In this document: positions 29,301-36,973 of the stretch, one piece after another | How the letters are laid out: each line of letters opens with the position of its first letter | Numbering within the stretch: the first letter of the stretch is position 1 | IMG/VR virus record: IMGVR_UViG_3300032116_000229 | Location: 1-58,195 of that record | DNA from: a virus | Reading direction: 5' to 3' (one strand) | DNA length: 58,195 nt | Made by a program: the position numbers and the translations under genes | Notes under the pieces: model-generated | Databases searched by the model: none | What the model was told of the DNA's origin: nothing | The model's input: only the letters and a program-made list of their open reading frames with translations

Positions 29301-30284
29301 CTAGTGAAGGAGCGCAATCAGTTTGTCGGCGAAATTGTTTTCGTCGATGTAGGCAATCAACTGACTGCGAAAGTACGACTTGCCATCAAAAGTGATGCGC
29401 GGCCCCTTCTGCTCCAACTTGCCTGTCTCCACAAGATGGTCGATAAGGCTGCCGGTTACATCAAACTTGCCAAACGACTCCTCGAAAAGAAAATCCCACT
29501 CCGTCTTCTGGAAGGGCCGAGTCAGTTTGGTCTTGATGACCTCTGCCGTAATGCGCTGACCGAGACGCTCCTTGTCTGAATCAACCAGCGCCTTAGCCGA
29601 CAACTTGATGCGGACCGAAGCGTAGAAGCCGGGGGCCTTACCGCCAGGTGTGCGGGTCGGGTCGCCGTAAGCCACGCCAGGGTTCTCGCGGGTCTGGTTC
29701 AAAATCAGAATCAAGGTGTTGTACTTCTCGGCGTACTGATTGACCGCAGGCATGACCGACGAGGTCGCCTTCGCAAGCGCAAGCGAGTCTGCCATCGTCA
29801 GTTCGGTCAGCTCCTTCTCGCTCTTGGTGCGGGGAATCATCGCGGCAAGAGAATCGAACACCGCAATGATTGGCGCGTTCTCATCAATCAGGCCGTCCTC
29901 TCGAATCTTCGCCGCAGTCTTCAGGGCGCGGGTGAAGGACTCTTCGAGCGTCTCCGGCTTGGTATGAGCGAAGGTGCCAGATTCCACATCCAGCCCCAGG
30001 TGCGCAGCCAGGTTCACATCGAACGACCGCTCGTGGTCGAAGAACATGGCGAAGCCATTGTGCTGCTGCGCCGAAATCATCGCCTTAGTGGCGATAGCAG
30101 TCTTGCCGCACGAGGGTGGCCCGAACATTTCCACAATTCGTCCACAGGGCATACCCTTACCGTAATCTCCCGAAATTGCCTTATTCAGCGGCGGGAAGCC
30201 GGTATCAAGGAAGTGCGTCACCTCGAAACTGCTTGCGGCAGTTTCACCGAGGGTACCAATTAGGCTGTCAATCAACTTAGTCAT
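29301..30284 (-). CDS. uvsX: RecA/UvsX-like recombinase
   Basis: 327 aa with Walker A GPPSCGKTAI (residues about 55-64). Also AMFFDHERSFD (about 79), Walker B IIAVFDSLAAMIP (about 140), and a LILILNQTRENPGV segment (about 190) equivalent to RecA's ATP-sensing Gln motif. Then TPGGKAPGFYASVRIKL, as in RecA/UvsX L2. Forms presynaptic filaments on ssDNA for strand exchange. The phage also has a UvsY-like mediator and gp32-like SSB, completing a T4-style recombination set. Confidence 0.93.
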   Translation of the reverse strand: MTKLIDSLIGTLGETAASSFEVTHFLDTGFPPLNKAISGDYGKGMPCGRIVEMFGPPSCGKTAIATKAMISAQQHNGFAMFFDHERSFDVNLAAHLGLDVESGTFAHTKPETLEESFTRALKTAAKIREDGLIDENAPIIAVFDSLAAMIPRTKSEKELTELTMADSLALAKATSSVMPAVNQYAEKYNTLILILNQTRENPGVAYGDPTRTPGGKAPGFYASVRIKLSAKALVDSDKERLGQRITAEVIKTKLTRPFQKTEWDFLFEESFGKFDVTGSLIDHLVETGKLEQKGPRITFDGKSYFRSQLIAYIDENNFADKLIALLH

Positions 30285-31192
30285 TTGTGCCTCAGAGCAA
30301 AAGGTTGAATCCAGTTATCGAAGTCGGACAAGATTGAGTGAAACGCCAACTCTTCGGCAATCACGCGAACCGTATCCGGGTTGTACTCTCCTTTAGTGAC
30401 CTGGCGCTCTTGAACGCCTGGCAGCGGCCATTGCGTAAGGCTCATCAGTTTTCTGTTGAGCCGATAACGGTCAAGCCGCCCATCTTCGTTGTTGATTAGC
30501 CGCGCCCAAGGCGTTGGTATGTCGCCCAACTTGCCTTCGTCTTTAAGCCGCAGCATCTGCTCGACCGTCCCGTAAGCCGCAAGCAGTTTCCTGGCATTCA
30601 CATCGCCGATACCACCGACGCCTTTAACATTGTCTGAGGTATCGCCAACGAGACACTTGTGCTGGAGAATCTGCTCGGGGTTCCGAAAATCCGTCTGCTC
30701 CGAGAAGTTGCTCGCCGTTATGATTCGGTCACGAATCGGGTCGTGCCAAGTAATAAGCGGCGTCACAAGTTGCAGCCAGTCTTTGTCTGCGGTGATAAGG
30801 CGAACAGATTTGCCTTTCTGCGCGAATAACCTGGCGTAAGCAGAGGCAAGGTCGTCCGCTTCGCAGATGGGCGACCGCATTTGGTCTACACCCAACGCAC
30901 GAACCAGCCGCTCGATGTATGGACGCTGGGCTTTGTAGGCCTCGCGCATCGCCAACATCTTGGGGTTTGCCTCTCGGTTAGCCTTGTAGTCGGGGTACAG
31001 GTCAATGCGCCACTGCGCCCGACCGTCCCAAAGCATTGCCTTGTAGACGGACGGATGCTGAACAGTCATGGCCCTCAGAGTTCTGGCGATGCCAAAAATC
31101 GCCTGAGTCTGGAAGGATCCGACGCTCAGTTTCTGACCAGTGTGACAAGCAAAGCCAACGGCGTTGCCATCAATCAGGAAGATGTTTGCCAT
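30281..31192 (-). CDS. 5'-3' exonuclease / flap endonuclease
   Basis: 303 aa PIN-like nuclease of the T4 RNase H / Pol I 5'-nuclease type. Acidic residues in IFLIDGNAVGFA (near residue 7), MLWDGRAQWR, CEADDLASAY (near 107), ITADKDWLQLV (near 132) and VGDTSDNVKGVGGIGDVNARKLL, the helix-hairpin-helix, near 180. Removes RNA primers and flaps during lagging-strand synthesis. ATGA overlap with the recombinase gene. Confidence 0.92.
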   Translation of the reverse strand: MANIFLIDGNAVGFACHTGQKLSVGSFQTQAIFGIARTLRAMTVQHPSVYKAMLWDGRAQWRIDLYPDYKANREANPKMLAMREAYKAQRPYIERLVRALGVDQMRSPICEADDLASAYARLFAQKGKSVRLITADKDWLQLVTPLITWHDPIRDRIITASNFSEQTDFRNPEQILQHKCLVGDTSDNVKGVGGIGDVNARKLLAAYGTVEQMLRLKDEGKLGDIPTPWARLINNEDGRLDRYRLNRKLMSLTQWPLPGVQERQVTKGEYNPDTVRVIAEELAFHSILSDFDNWIQPFALRHK

Positions 31193-31200
31193 AGGTCCAG

Positions 31201-31250
31201 AAAGAAAATGGGCCGGGACTGGCGGAGGTGTGTGTACCAGTCCCGGCCCG
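31201..31250 (-). terminator. Terminator after SSB gene
   Basis: Minus strand 13-bp perfect stem GGGCCGGGACTGG/CCAGTCCCGGCCC, 14-nt loop, followed by ATTTTCTTTC. Lies 15 nt after the SSB stop and just before the exonuclease gene, so it may lower expression of the genes beyond. Confidence 0.8.
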
Positions 31251-31264
31251 TTGATTAGCCGAAC

Positions 31265-32101
31265 TTACTCGTCGAGTCCGTCAAGACCCGACAAATCGAC
31301 TTCCGACAAATCAACATCCAAAGCATCGTCGTCCGTACGCGAGACAGCCGCCGAAGCAGTCGCCTTGCCCGTCACTCGCGGCGGGGTAGCGGCTGCACCG
31401 CTACTAACCGCACGCGGGAGCATCGGGGTAGAAGCCGACGACAGACTGCCGATAGCAGCGATAGCCTTCGTCTTGGCTTCCTCGTACTCCTGCTGGACAT
31501 AGTCCGACAGGTTGGCCGCCTTCGTCATGTAGGACTTGTCGATGGGCGACGAACGGGGCGCCAGCATGGCCTTGTACTTGGTCTTGAGGCCAGTACCTTC
31601 GCGGTTGAAAAGAATATCGTAGCCTTCGTCCATGCTGAAGATATTGATTCCATCCGACGCGTACTGCGCCGCGAGGCTAATCACATCATCGAACGGGCCA
31701 GAAGGCAGCTCGAGGATAGAGACTTCGCTGGCGTAGCCCTTGTCAGTGCGCTGAACGGCGTTGACGAGATAACGCTGCGCCGCTTTTGCGCCCTTGAGGA
31801 GATTCTTCGCATTCTCGTCCGTAGTCGAGAGTTCCGCCTTCGTGATGGCGTCACAGACCGGGCAACCATCGCCGAAGGTCTTGGCGGTGCAGATGTAGAC
31901 CGCCTGCACCTCGCCAGAAAAGTCCTTGACGAAATGCTTGCCGTAATCGTGGGAAGGAAGACCCGCGTTCTCGTCACCCGACCAGTGCGGCAGGATGCGC
32001 CAACGGGAGTTGCCGTTAGGAATTTTCACCGTGTTGTCACGGGACTTCTTGGCCGACAGTTCCTTCTGCTTAGACTTCAGCATTTCCAACAGGTTTGACA
32101 T
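31265..32101 (-). CDS. T4 gp32-like single-strand DNA-binding protein
   Basis: 278 aa starting MSNLLEMLKSKQKELSAKKSRDN, a gp32-type N-terminal cooperativity segment. It has a beta-rich core with HYGKHFVKD-like lead-in and CPVC (about residue 87) as part of a zinc site. It ends in an acidic tail (DDDALDVDLSEVDLSGLDGL), the usual partner-binding end of SSBs. Coats ssDNA and recruits replisome proteins. Strong terminator follows. Confidence 0.85.
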   Translation of the reverse strand: MSNLLEMLKSKQKELSAKKSRDNTVKIPNGNSRWRILPHWSGDENAGLPSHDYGKHFVKDFSGEVQAVYICTAKTFGDGCPVCDAITKAELSTTDENAKNLLKGAKAAQRYLVNAVQRTDKGYASEVSILELPSGPFDDVISLAAQYASDGINIFSMDEGYDILFNREGTGLKTKYKAMLAPRSSPIDKSYMTKAANLSDYVQQEYEEAKTKAIAAIGSLSSASTPMLPRAVSSGAAATPPRVTGKATASAAVSRTDDDALDVDLSEVDLSGLDGLDE

Positions 32102-32145
32102 GACAGACTCCAGATAAATGATAGAACAGACAACTAGAGTATAAC

Positions 32146-32682
32146 TCACCGCTTACTTTTTTTCATTGGTATGTTAGCGGAAATTTTCGGGGCGGGCGGC
32201 GGGTCAATCGTGGCGACCATTGTTTTACGGCACTTTATTGACCCGCAGAAGCACCGATACCTTCTGCGAATGGTCTCCTTGCTGGCGCGCTCACCGCTGA
32301 TATGCAGGGCATAGTCAAAGGTAAGCTCCTCTCCGGCACGAATGGCTTTGGTGGCGATAATGAATACCCTGCCTTTCGACACCTCTGCGTAGCAGTTGCC
32401 ATCGCAGGAATGATTCAGAAACCTGGCAGCGTTGCCGTTCTTCCCGCCATCTATCGTATGACGGGACGACACCTGGAACATGAAGGTATGGTCTGCGGCG
32501 ACGGAACTGCCCTTTTCGGACTCCCGTCTATCCGCCTCCCGATTCGTTATCCGCTCGCCTAGATATTCGATAATGCAAGTACCTTCGGCAATTGGCTTTT
32601 TGGCAAACAGGCCGTAGCCGTGTATGCGCGAACCCTTAACTCCCACTAACCTCGAAGTCTTGACTCCTTCCAGCCTAGTCAT
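32146..32682 (-). CDS. SET-domain protein (lysine methyltransferase-like)
   Basis: 178 aa. SET motifs in order: GYGLFAKKPIAEGTCIIEYLGE (near residues 22-43), ARFLNHSCDGNC (near 86-97) and GEELTFDYA (near 121-129), plus post-SET cysteines in CFCGSIKC (near 144-151). NHSC and the final Tyr are intact, so AdoMet-dependent lysine methylation is plausible. The target could be a host protein or a phage DNA-binding protein. Very basic C-terminus (PMKKSKR). ATGA overlap with the preceding 40-aa gene. Confidence 0.88.
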   Translation of the reverse strand: MTRLEGVKTSRLVGVKGSRIHGYGLFAKKPIAEGTCIIEYLGERITNREADRRESEKGSSVAADHTFMFQVSSRHTIDGGKNGNAARFLNHSCDGNCYAEVSKGRVFIIATKAIRAGEELTFDYALHISGERASKETIRRRYRCFCGSIKCRKTMVATIDPPPAPKISANIPMKKSKR

Positions 32683-32801
32683 GCCTTCCTCCAGTACGAC
32701 CATGCGCGGCCCACCATCTTCCTAAATAGACTTGGATTGCCGAAACCGCCTTCAGCATAGAAGGTTTGTCTGGCTATTCGCGTTCTGTTGATGGAACTCA
32801 T
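32679..32801 (-). CDS. Small basic protein, 40 aa
   Basis: Forty residues, rich in Arg and aromatic residues (RTRIARQTFYAEGG; RKMVGRAWSYWRKA). ATGA overlaps at both ends (32679-32682 and 32798-32801) make it a convincing gene despite its size. Function unknown. Confidence 0.55.
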   Translation of the reverse strand: MSSINRTRIARQTFYAEGGFGNPSLFRKMVGRAWSYWRKA

Positions 32802-33022
32802 TTCTGCGCCAAGGCTTGGGCAATGCGTAAAAACAGGCTCTCGGCTATGGGGTGATGCGTTGGCAGGTACTCCCTCGCCTCCTGTAGCAGCCCCCGCAGC
32901 CGCTCGATCTCGGCGTGTTGGCGGCGGAGTTCGGCGGCGGCTTCCGTCTCCACACAACTAAAACCGCGATACTCGGCATACAAATTATCCGCCAACCTCA
33001 AAGCCACGGGCTTCTCGTTCAT
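32798..33022 (-). CDS. Hypothetical helical protein, 74 aa
   Basis: Starts MNEKPVALRLADNLYAEYRG, then CVETEAAAELRRQHAEIERLRGLLQEAREYL, a typical phage module with an 'E.aAELRRQHaEIerLr' coiled coil. Related helices appear in 33019-33711 and 34416-35048, pointing to a shared module in this cluster. ATGA junctions on both sides. Confidence 0.65.
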   Translation of the reverse strand: MNEKPVALRLADNLYAEYRGFSCVETEAAAELRRQHAEIERLRGLLQEAREYLPTHHPIAESLFLRIAQALAQK

Positions 33023-33711
33023 GTCTTGTCTCCCATCGCCGCGTCGATGGCGGCTGTTCTCATCGGCGTGCAAGAAAGGTCTGCATCGACCGCAACTGGA
33101 ATGGCCACATACGCTTCGTGCTCATGCCGTATCCACCGGGCGTTTTCCACGCCCCACCTGTACCGCTCGGCCTCCCGCCGCAGGGCCGCAACATGACCAA
33201 CAGCACCGCCATTGGTACGAGAGCCGGACGCACGAACCAACGAGTTCCAGTCGCTCAACACCGCAGCAAGTTCTTGCCGCAGGGCATCGATATCCTCGCT
33301 CGGCGCGGCTGTGGGTGGGGCGAACCAGTACGGCAGGACTTCAATCGGTGGCGCTCCGTTTATCGTGCTGCCGCCGTTAAACCTCAACACGCCATCGTTG
33401 TAGCGATACGCATACCCACTCGGCTCCGGGCGCGGCGCGGCTGCGGGTGGGGCGGCGTAGAGCGGCTGTGCGTTTTTGTCTTTGAACTGCGCCACCTGCT
33501 TGCTTGTCGTGACTTGATAATTGTCATGCCAGCAGTTTCCGTCAAACGACGGTTCGTCTTTGTATTGCCACGCCACCGGCTCCGGCTCCGGCGCGGCGAG
33601 GCGGTCGCGGAGGGCTTCGATAGCGCCAACGACCTTATGCCGGTCTGCGGATATCGGGCGTGAAACCATCAACGCCTCCAACGCCAACTTCATCGCTTCA
33701 CGGTCGCTCAT
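33019..33711 (-). CDS. Phage accessory protein of the PVAW/YAAPP type, 230 aa
   Basis: Mosaic of familiar phage modules: EALRDRLAAPEPEPVAWQYKD, then DKNAQPLYAAPPAAAPRPEP, a VEVLPYWFAPPTAAP strand, a coiled coil (ALRQELAAVLSDWN), and an AIDAAMGDKT end. Similar mosaics are abundant in betaproteobacterial phages; no biochemical function is known. The DKT-stop end contains the next gene's ribosome site. Confidence 0.65.
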   Translation of the reverse strand: MSDREAMKLALEALMVSRPISADRHKVVGAIEALRDRLAAPEPEPVAWQYKDEPSFDGNCWHDNYQVTTSKQVAQFKDKNAQPLYAAPPAAAPRPEPSGYAYRYNDGVLRFNGGSTINGAPPIEVLPYWFAPPTAAPSEDIDALRQELAAVLSDWNSLVRASGSRTNGGAVGHVAALRREAERYRWGVENARWIRHEHEAYVAIPVAVDADLSCTPMRTAAIDAAMGDKT

Positions 33712-34022
33712 TTCATGTTCCTCCCGATCTCTGCCGCAGCAAGGAAGATGGCTCGGCGGGTGGCGGCGTCGGGGTCGGTGCCGTAATCTTCGTACACCTC
33801 AACCGTTTCTTCGTGGTTGAATACATAAACTTCGCGGCTAGTTATCAACTGCGCTACGGTCAGCCCCAACTTCACCGCCAACCGCAGCGCATCGCCGTCG
33901 TCGTCGCGGGGGTTCCAGTACCCCCGGCCATCGTGGATGCACTTCGTCCCGTCCTCGCGGGTTGCGTGGTAATCAATCCCCGCCGCCTTCGCTGCGAGTC
34001 CAAGCAGTTCACGGTCGCTCAT
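33708..34022 (-). CDS. NinX-like (DUF2591-type) protein, 104 aa
   Basis: Starts MSDRELLGLAAKAAGIDYHATREDG, with WNPRDDDGDALRLAVKLGLTV near residue 37 and DAATRRAIFLAAAEIGRNMK at the end. The 'WNPLxDDGDALRLAVKL...ATRRAIvxAAAEIG' pattern is a well-known phage family related to NinX/DUF2591. Its function is unknown. Coupled on both sides. Confidence 0.7.
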   Translation of the reverse strand: MSDRELLGLAAKAAGIDYHATREDGTKCIHDGRGYWNPRDDDGDALRLAVKLGLTVAQLITSREVYVFNHEETVEVYEDYGTDPDAATRRAIFLAAAEIGRNMK

Positions 34023-34222
34023 GTCTTGTCCTCCAATTCAATGCGAATCCGCGCTATCAAATCTTTGTGGGTCTTGGTGTCACCGAACATGACACTTGCC
34101 TGCATTTCTTTCAGGCACTCTTTCAACACCCGTTGCAGCCGGTGATTGCGCGCTTTTCGCTCTCGATACTGCCGCAGCCAATCGAACACGGTGTCTGCCT
34201 CCGGCTTGGTCAGGTCGCTCAC
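34019..34222 (-). CDS. Hypothetical helical protein, 67 aa
   Basis: GTG start (GTGA overlap). Basic helices (RQYRERKARNHRLQRVLKECLKEM) and an IARIRIELEDKT end. The last codons GAGGACAAGAC form the Shine-Dalgarno and spacer for the next gene. Role unknown. Confidence 0.6.
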   Translation of the reverse strand: MSDLTKPEADTVFDWLRQYRERKARNHRLQRVLKECLKEMQASVMFGDTKTHKDLIARIRIELEDKT

Positions 34223-34419
34223 GGCTGCACCTCCCCGCGTGAGCGAATGGCGTCGGCGTAATGCTCTGGTAAATCGTCAACGCTTCCTTCGGTTTCGCAC
34301 ACCTTCGCACACGCCTCACGCTCCTCTGCAATCAATTCGAGGATGCAGTCCATCACACGCCGCGAGACAAAGTCGCGGGTGCGTTCGTAAATGACTTGTT
34401 CAAGTTCCTCGCGGTTCAT
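34219..34419 (-). CDS. EREACA-family small protein, 66 aa
   Basis: Contains EEREACAKVCETEG near residue 33 and ends AIRSRGEVQP. This combination defines a very common small phage protein family of unknown function. Paralogues in this window: 36083-36283, 36280-36552 and 36764-36973. The N-terminal MNREELEQVIYERTRDF differs between copies. ATGA and GTGA couplings. Confidence 0.75.
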   Translation of the reverse strand: MNREELEQVIYERTRDFVSRRVMDCILELIAEEREACAKVCETEGSVDDLPEHYADAIRSRGEVQP

Positions 34420-35048
34420 CGCGGCGGCTCCTGTCTCCGCAGCGTGGCGGAGACGAATCTGTGGAAAGCGGCTTCTAGTGATTTGTCTGGCTCGGAAAGG
34501 GGAACGGGCATGGAGATTTTCAACTCCCAATTCTGCACCGCTTCATCAGCGTCGGAATGTATGTGCTTGTCAGCCCACTCCGCACCATTCATCGCACGGC
34601 AAAGCACTCTCAACAGCGCATCTCCTTGTGCCGCCAGCCGCTCGTTGTCGGTTTTGAGTGCGTCACGCTTGCCAATAAGTTCGGCGTAATCTTCGTTCTT
34701 GACATATACATATCCAACAAAAGACTTCTTCCAATTCCGCACTTCCTCCCGCAGCCGCTCGGCATCCCGCCGCAGTGCTTCAACATCGTCCGGCGCGGCT
34801 GCGGGTGGGGCGGTGTAGAGGAATTGTCCATCTTCAAGCATTGGCGAACGGGGCAACAGCACAGGCTGCCCCATCCGCTCGTCAAACATCGCCACCGGCT
34901 CCGGGCGCGGCGCGGCGAGGGCGGCGCGAAAGTGTTCAATAAGCGGGTCTGCTGTCCAAAGCCCTGCGTGTTTGCTCGCGACCTCAGCCACTCGCAACGC
35001 CCGTTCCACCAACTCGCGCGGCAGCGTGATTGTGTCTTTGTCGCTCAT
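34416..35048 (-). CDS. Phage accessory mosaic protein, 210 aa
   Basis: Starts MSDKDTITLPRELVERALRV, has an EHFRAALAAPRPEPVAMFDERMGQPV segment and FLYTAPPAAAPDDVEALRRDAERLREEV. Thus it shares the PVA.../Y(T/A)APPAA and coiled-coil modules of 33019-33711. The central IGKRDALKTDNERLAAQGDALLR is another coiled coil. The C-terminus RRQEPPR couples to the next gene. Confidence 0.65.
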   Translation of the reverse strand: MSDKDTITLPRELVERALRVAEVASKHAGLWTADPLIEHFRAALAAPRPEPVAMFDERMGQPVLLPRSPMLEDGQFLYTAPPAAAPDDVEALRRDAERLREEVRNWKKSFVGYVYVKNEDYAELIGKRDALKTDNERLAAQGDALLRVLCRAMNGAEWADKHIHSDADEAVQNWELKISMPVPLSEPDKSLEAAFHRFVSATLRRQEPPR

Positions 35049-35422
35049 GTCTTGTCTCCTCGTGGAAGATTTGCCACCCAACATTCTTCAATGTCCTCCT
35101 CGATTCCCGGTATCTGGCAGTACGCTTCCCAATACCCCACGGCAATCTCTCTGGCGCGGTGCTTGTTCACGCCTTCGCGCATCAGGGTTGCAGTCAGTCC
35201 ATCCACCCACCATGCGGGGGTTTTGCTCTCCGGTTGCGGCGCGGCGAGGGCGGCGCGGAGGGCGGTGATGGCTTCGCTAACTTTCTCCGGCAGCAGGTTT
35301 AGCGGCCATTCAGCAGCAGTGCTGCTGTAGTCCGTGAGCTGGTCAGCGTAGGGTTCTACCATTTCCAGCATCTTCAACAACTGCTCCATCACCTCGCGGG
35401 ACAGCGTGATGTTGCCGGTCAT
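35045..35422 (-). CDS. Phage accessory protein, 125 aa
   Basis: N-terminal helical part (LSREVMEQLLKMLEMVEP) and AITALRAALAAPQPESKTPAWW share the 'LREAL/RAALAAPxPE' linker of neighbouring mosaics. The C-terminal part is WVDGLTATLMREGVNKHRAREIAVGYWEAY. Ends RGDKT at a GACAAGACATGA junction. Unknown function. Confidence 0.6.
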   Translation of the reverse strand: MTGNITLSREVMEQLLKMLEMVEPYADQLTDYSSTAAEWPLNLLPEKVSEAITALRAALAAPQPESKTPAWWVDGLTATLMREGVNKHRAREIAVGYWEAYCQIPGIEEDIEECWVANLPRGDKT

Positions 35423-35574
35423 GGCTTAACCTCCCTCAGTTTCTTGGTTCCTTGCAGAATGCAGATTGACCGAGCCTTCTTTGCAAAATTGCTGTGGCGC
35501 GTGCACCAGTCCTCGTGTTTCGTACCGCGCTTCCCGATGTTGTGGTACACGCAGCCTTTGCAGTGCTTGGTCAT
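35419..35574 (-). CDS. Small cysteine-rich zinc-binding protein, 51 aa
   Basis: CKGC (residues 5-8), then DWC, and SIC near residue 38: four Cys able to bind one zinc. The front 'HCKGCVYHN...WC' is typical of tiny phage zinc proteins; compare 36549-36767. ATGA overlaps on both sides. Confidence 0.6.
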   Translation of the reverse strand: MTKHCKGCVYHNIGKRGTKHEDWCTRHSNFAKKARSICILQGTKKLREVKP

Positions 35575-35771
35575 CGCTTCTTCCACCACCACAAAATCAG
35601 CGGGACGGGCCATGCCGTCAGTGCTAGCGGCTGTGCAAACCAGGCAATCTGCCTCGGGCATGAGCGATACCATGCAAGCAAGGTTTGCCTTTCGTCGTCT
35701 ACTGTCGCCCAAACGGCAGCACCAAGCATGGCGTTAGCAATAAACCCAAGCAATAAATAGGCAGTAGTCAT
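35571..35771 (-). CDS. Small membrane protein, 66 aa
   Basis: Two hydrophobic segments: residues 4-22 (AYLLLGFIANAMLGAAVWA) and about 44-63 (WFAQPLALTAWPVPLILWWW), with a basic WKKR end. Likely a two-span inner-membrane protein. Coupled by ATGA to the zinc protein downstream. Confidence 0.6.
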   Translation of the reverse strand: MTTAYLLLGFIANAMLGAAVWATVDDERQTLLAWYRSCPRQIAWFAQPLALTAWPVPLILWWWKKR

Positions 35772-35941
35772 CCGAACACCGCTTTAATCCAGAGCATGGC
35801 AAGCGGTGGGAGCCACCAGACGGCAACCCACACAGCGCCGACAATGCGAGTCGCCTTGTGCTTGCCCTCAAAGTAAAGAGGAAAGCCAAACATCCCGGCT
35901 AATGGCATCAGCATCAACGCAATAACCTGCTCGTCGTTCAT
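35768..35941 (-). CDS. Small membrane protein, 57 aa
   Basis: Start MNDEQVIALMLMPLAGMFGFPLYF after an ATGA overlap. Two hydrophobic spans, about residues 7-22 and 33-54 (IVGAVWVAVWWLPPLAMLWI). It and the next gene form a pair of consecutive membrane proteins, possibly interacting. Confidence 0.6.
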   Translation of the reverse strand: MNDEQVIALMLMPLAGMFGFPLYFEGKHKATRIVGAVWVAVWWLPPLAMLWIKAVFG

Positions 35942-36078
35942 GGCTTTATTTCCTTGTCGAGTTCCGCGATGAGGGCATTCACAAAATCTGTCCGCGTCCA
36001 ACCCAATTGTTTGAGTCGTTTAGCCTCTTTCTCGGCTTCTTCTTGCAAGGCTTTGACTGTTTCGGGCTTCTCACTCAC
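35938..36078 (-). CDS. Small helical protein, 46 aa
   Basis: GTG start at a GAAGCCGTGA junction. Acidic/basic helices (ETVKALQEEAEKEAKRLKQLG) and an RTDFVNALIAELDKEIKP end. Coupled by ATGA to the membrane protein downstream. No function known. Confidence 0.5.
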   Translation of the reverse strand: MSEKPETVKALQEEAEKEAKRLKQLGWTRTDFVNALIAELDKEIKP

Positions 36079-36082
36079 GGCT

Positions 36083-36283
36083 TCACAACCCTCGCTTGCG
36101 GATAGCGGATGAATAGGTTGAAGCCGGGGCACGGAGTTCTACAAGCCTGTCTACTAGCCTGGCACACGATTCACGCTCATGGGCGATACAGGACCGACAG
36201 TGCGCCTCTATGTGCTCGGCAATTAAGTCGACTTGCCAAGCTTGGATTTCCGGGCAAAGTCCTGCAATCCAATCGCGGCTCAC
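36083..36283 (-). CDS. EREACA-family protein with shortened C-terminus, 66 aa
   Basis: Carries HERESCARLVDRLVEL and SSAIRKRGL, the family core, but stops right after RGL. The DNA that follows (TGTGAAGCCGTGA) still reads as V-K-P-stop in a neighbouring frame, so a one-base deletion seems to have truncated the usual RGxVKP end while leaving the next gene's ribosome site. GTG start. Otherwise intact. Confidence 0.65.
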   Translation of the reverse strand: MSRDWIAGLCPEIQAWQVDLIAEHIEAHCRSCIAHERESCARLVDRLVELRAPASTYSSAIRKRGL

Positions 36284-36552
36284 GGCTGCACCTCCCCTCG
36301 CTTGCGGATGGCAGTGGCAAGAGCAAGCGTGACCAACTTCATGCCCCCGCTATCGGTGACATACGGGCTGATTGCATCCTCACACACCTTCGCACACGCC
36401 TCACGCTCATGGGCGGCGACGAGGGCGGCGACGAGGGCGGCAAAGCGTTCAAGTTCGTCTTGAGTTACCGTCCAAAACTCGTTGTGCCATGCGTCCACTT
36501 TGTCTGTGTCGCAAACGCTTCGCATCATGCGGATGATGTCCTCGCGGTTCAC
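36280..36552 (-). CDS. EREACA-family protein, 90 aa
   Basis: GTG start (NREDIIRMMRSVCDTDKVDAWHNEFW), then ELERFAALVAALVAAHEREACAKVCED and LATAIRKRGEVQP. This is the fullest EREACA copy here; its first part resembles small phage proteins with an 'REDIIRMAREAG' start. A short in-frame duplication, VAALVAA, is visible. Function unknown. Confidence 0.72.
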   Translation of the reverse strand: MNREDIIRMMRSVCDTDKVDAWHNEFWTVTQDELERFAALVAALVAAHEREACAKVCEDAISPYVTDSGGMKLVTLALATAIRKRGEVQP

Positions 36553-36767
36553 GGCTTCGCCTCCCGAGTCGGACAAACCTCGTCCTTTTCATAATGTCGA
36601 TTGATTTGTCCTCCGTATGGCTTAAGTTCGCTAAAAATGAAATACATCGAGGCCGGAAGTGGCGGCACAACATACGGGTACTTGCACCACCCGTCGCCTG
36701 ACGGATGGAGGTTACCCTTCCCCGTTTTCTTCCAGTCTGCATGAACGCATCCGATGCACCCCTTCAC
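36549..36767 (-). CDS. Small cysteine-rich protein, 72 aa
   Basis: GTG start giving KGCIGCVHADW; further Cys in GWCKYP (about 28) and DEVCPTREAKP (about 65), a four-Cys zinc pattern like that of 35419-35574. The closing CGGGAGGCGAAGCC encodes REAKP and is the ribosome site of the next gene. Confidence 0.6.
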   Translation of the reverse strand: MKGCIGCVHADWKKTGKGNLHPSGDGWCKYPYVVPPLPASMYFIFSELKPYGGQINRHYEKDEVCPTREAKP

Positions 36768-36973
36768 GGCTTCACTTTCCCGCGTGCGCGAATGGCGGCG
36801 GCTACACCAGCCTTATTCCTACCAGCCTCAGTAGCCAACTTTAAACACGCCTCACGCTCCTGCTTCGCACCCCACTCGGCGGCGAGAGTGGCGAAGGCGA
36901 GGAAGCGCCGTCCTCGCGAAGTCTCCTCCGCAATCAAGACCCACTCGGTAACCAGTTCGTTGCTTGGACTCAC
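36764..36973 (-). CDS. EREACA-family protein, 69 aa
   Basis: GTG start. Contains GAKQEREACLKLATEAG and VAAAIRARGKVKP. The N-terminal half (ELVTEWVLIAEETSRGRRFLAFATLAAEW) differs from the other paralogues. Coupled by GTGA at both ends. Confidence 0.7.
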   Translation of the reverse strand: MSPSNELVTEWVLIAEETSRGRRFLAFATLAAEWGAKQEREACLKLATEAGRNKAGVAAAIRARGKVKP

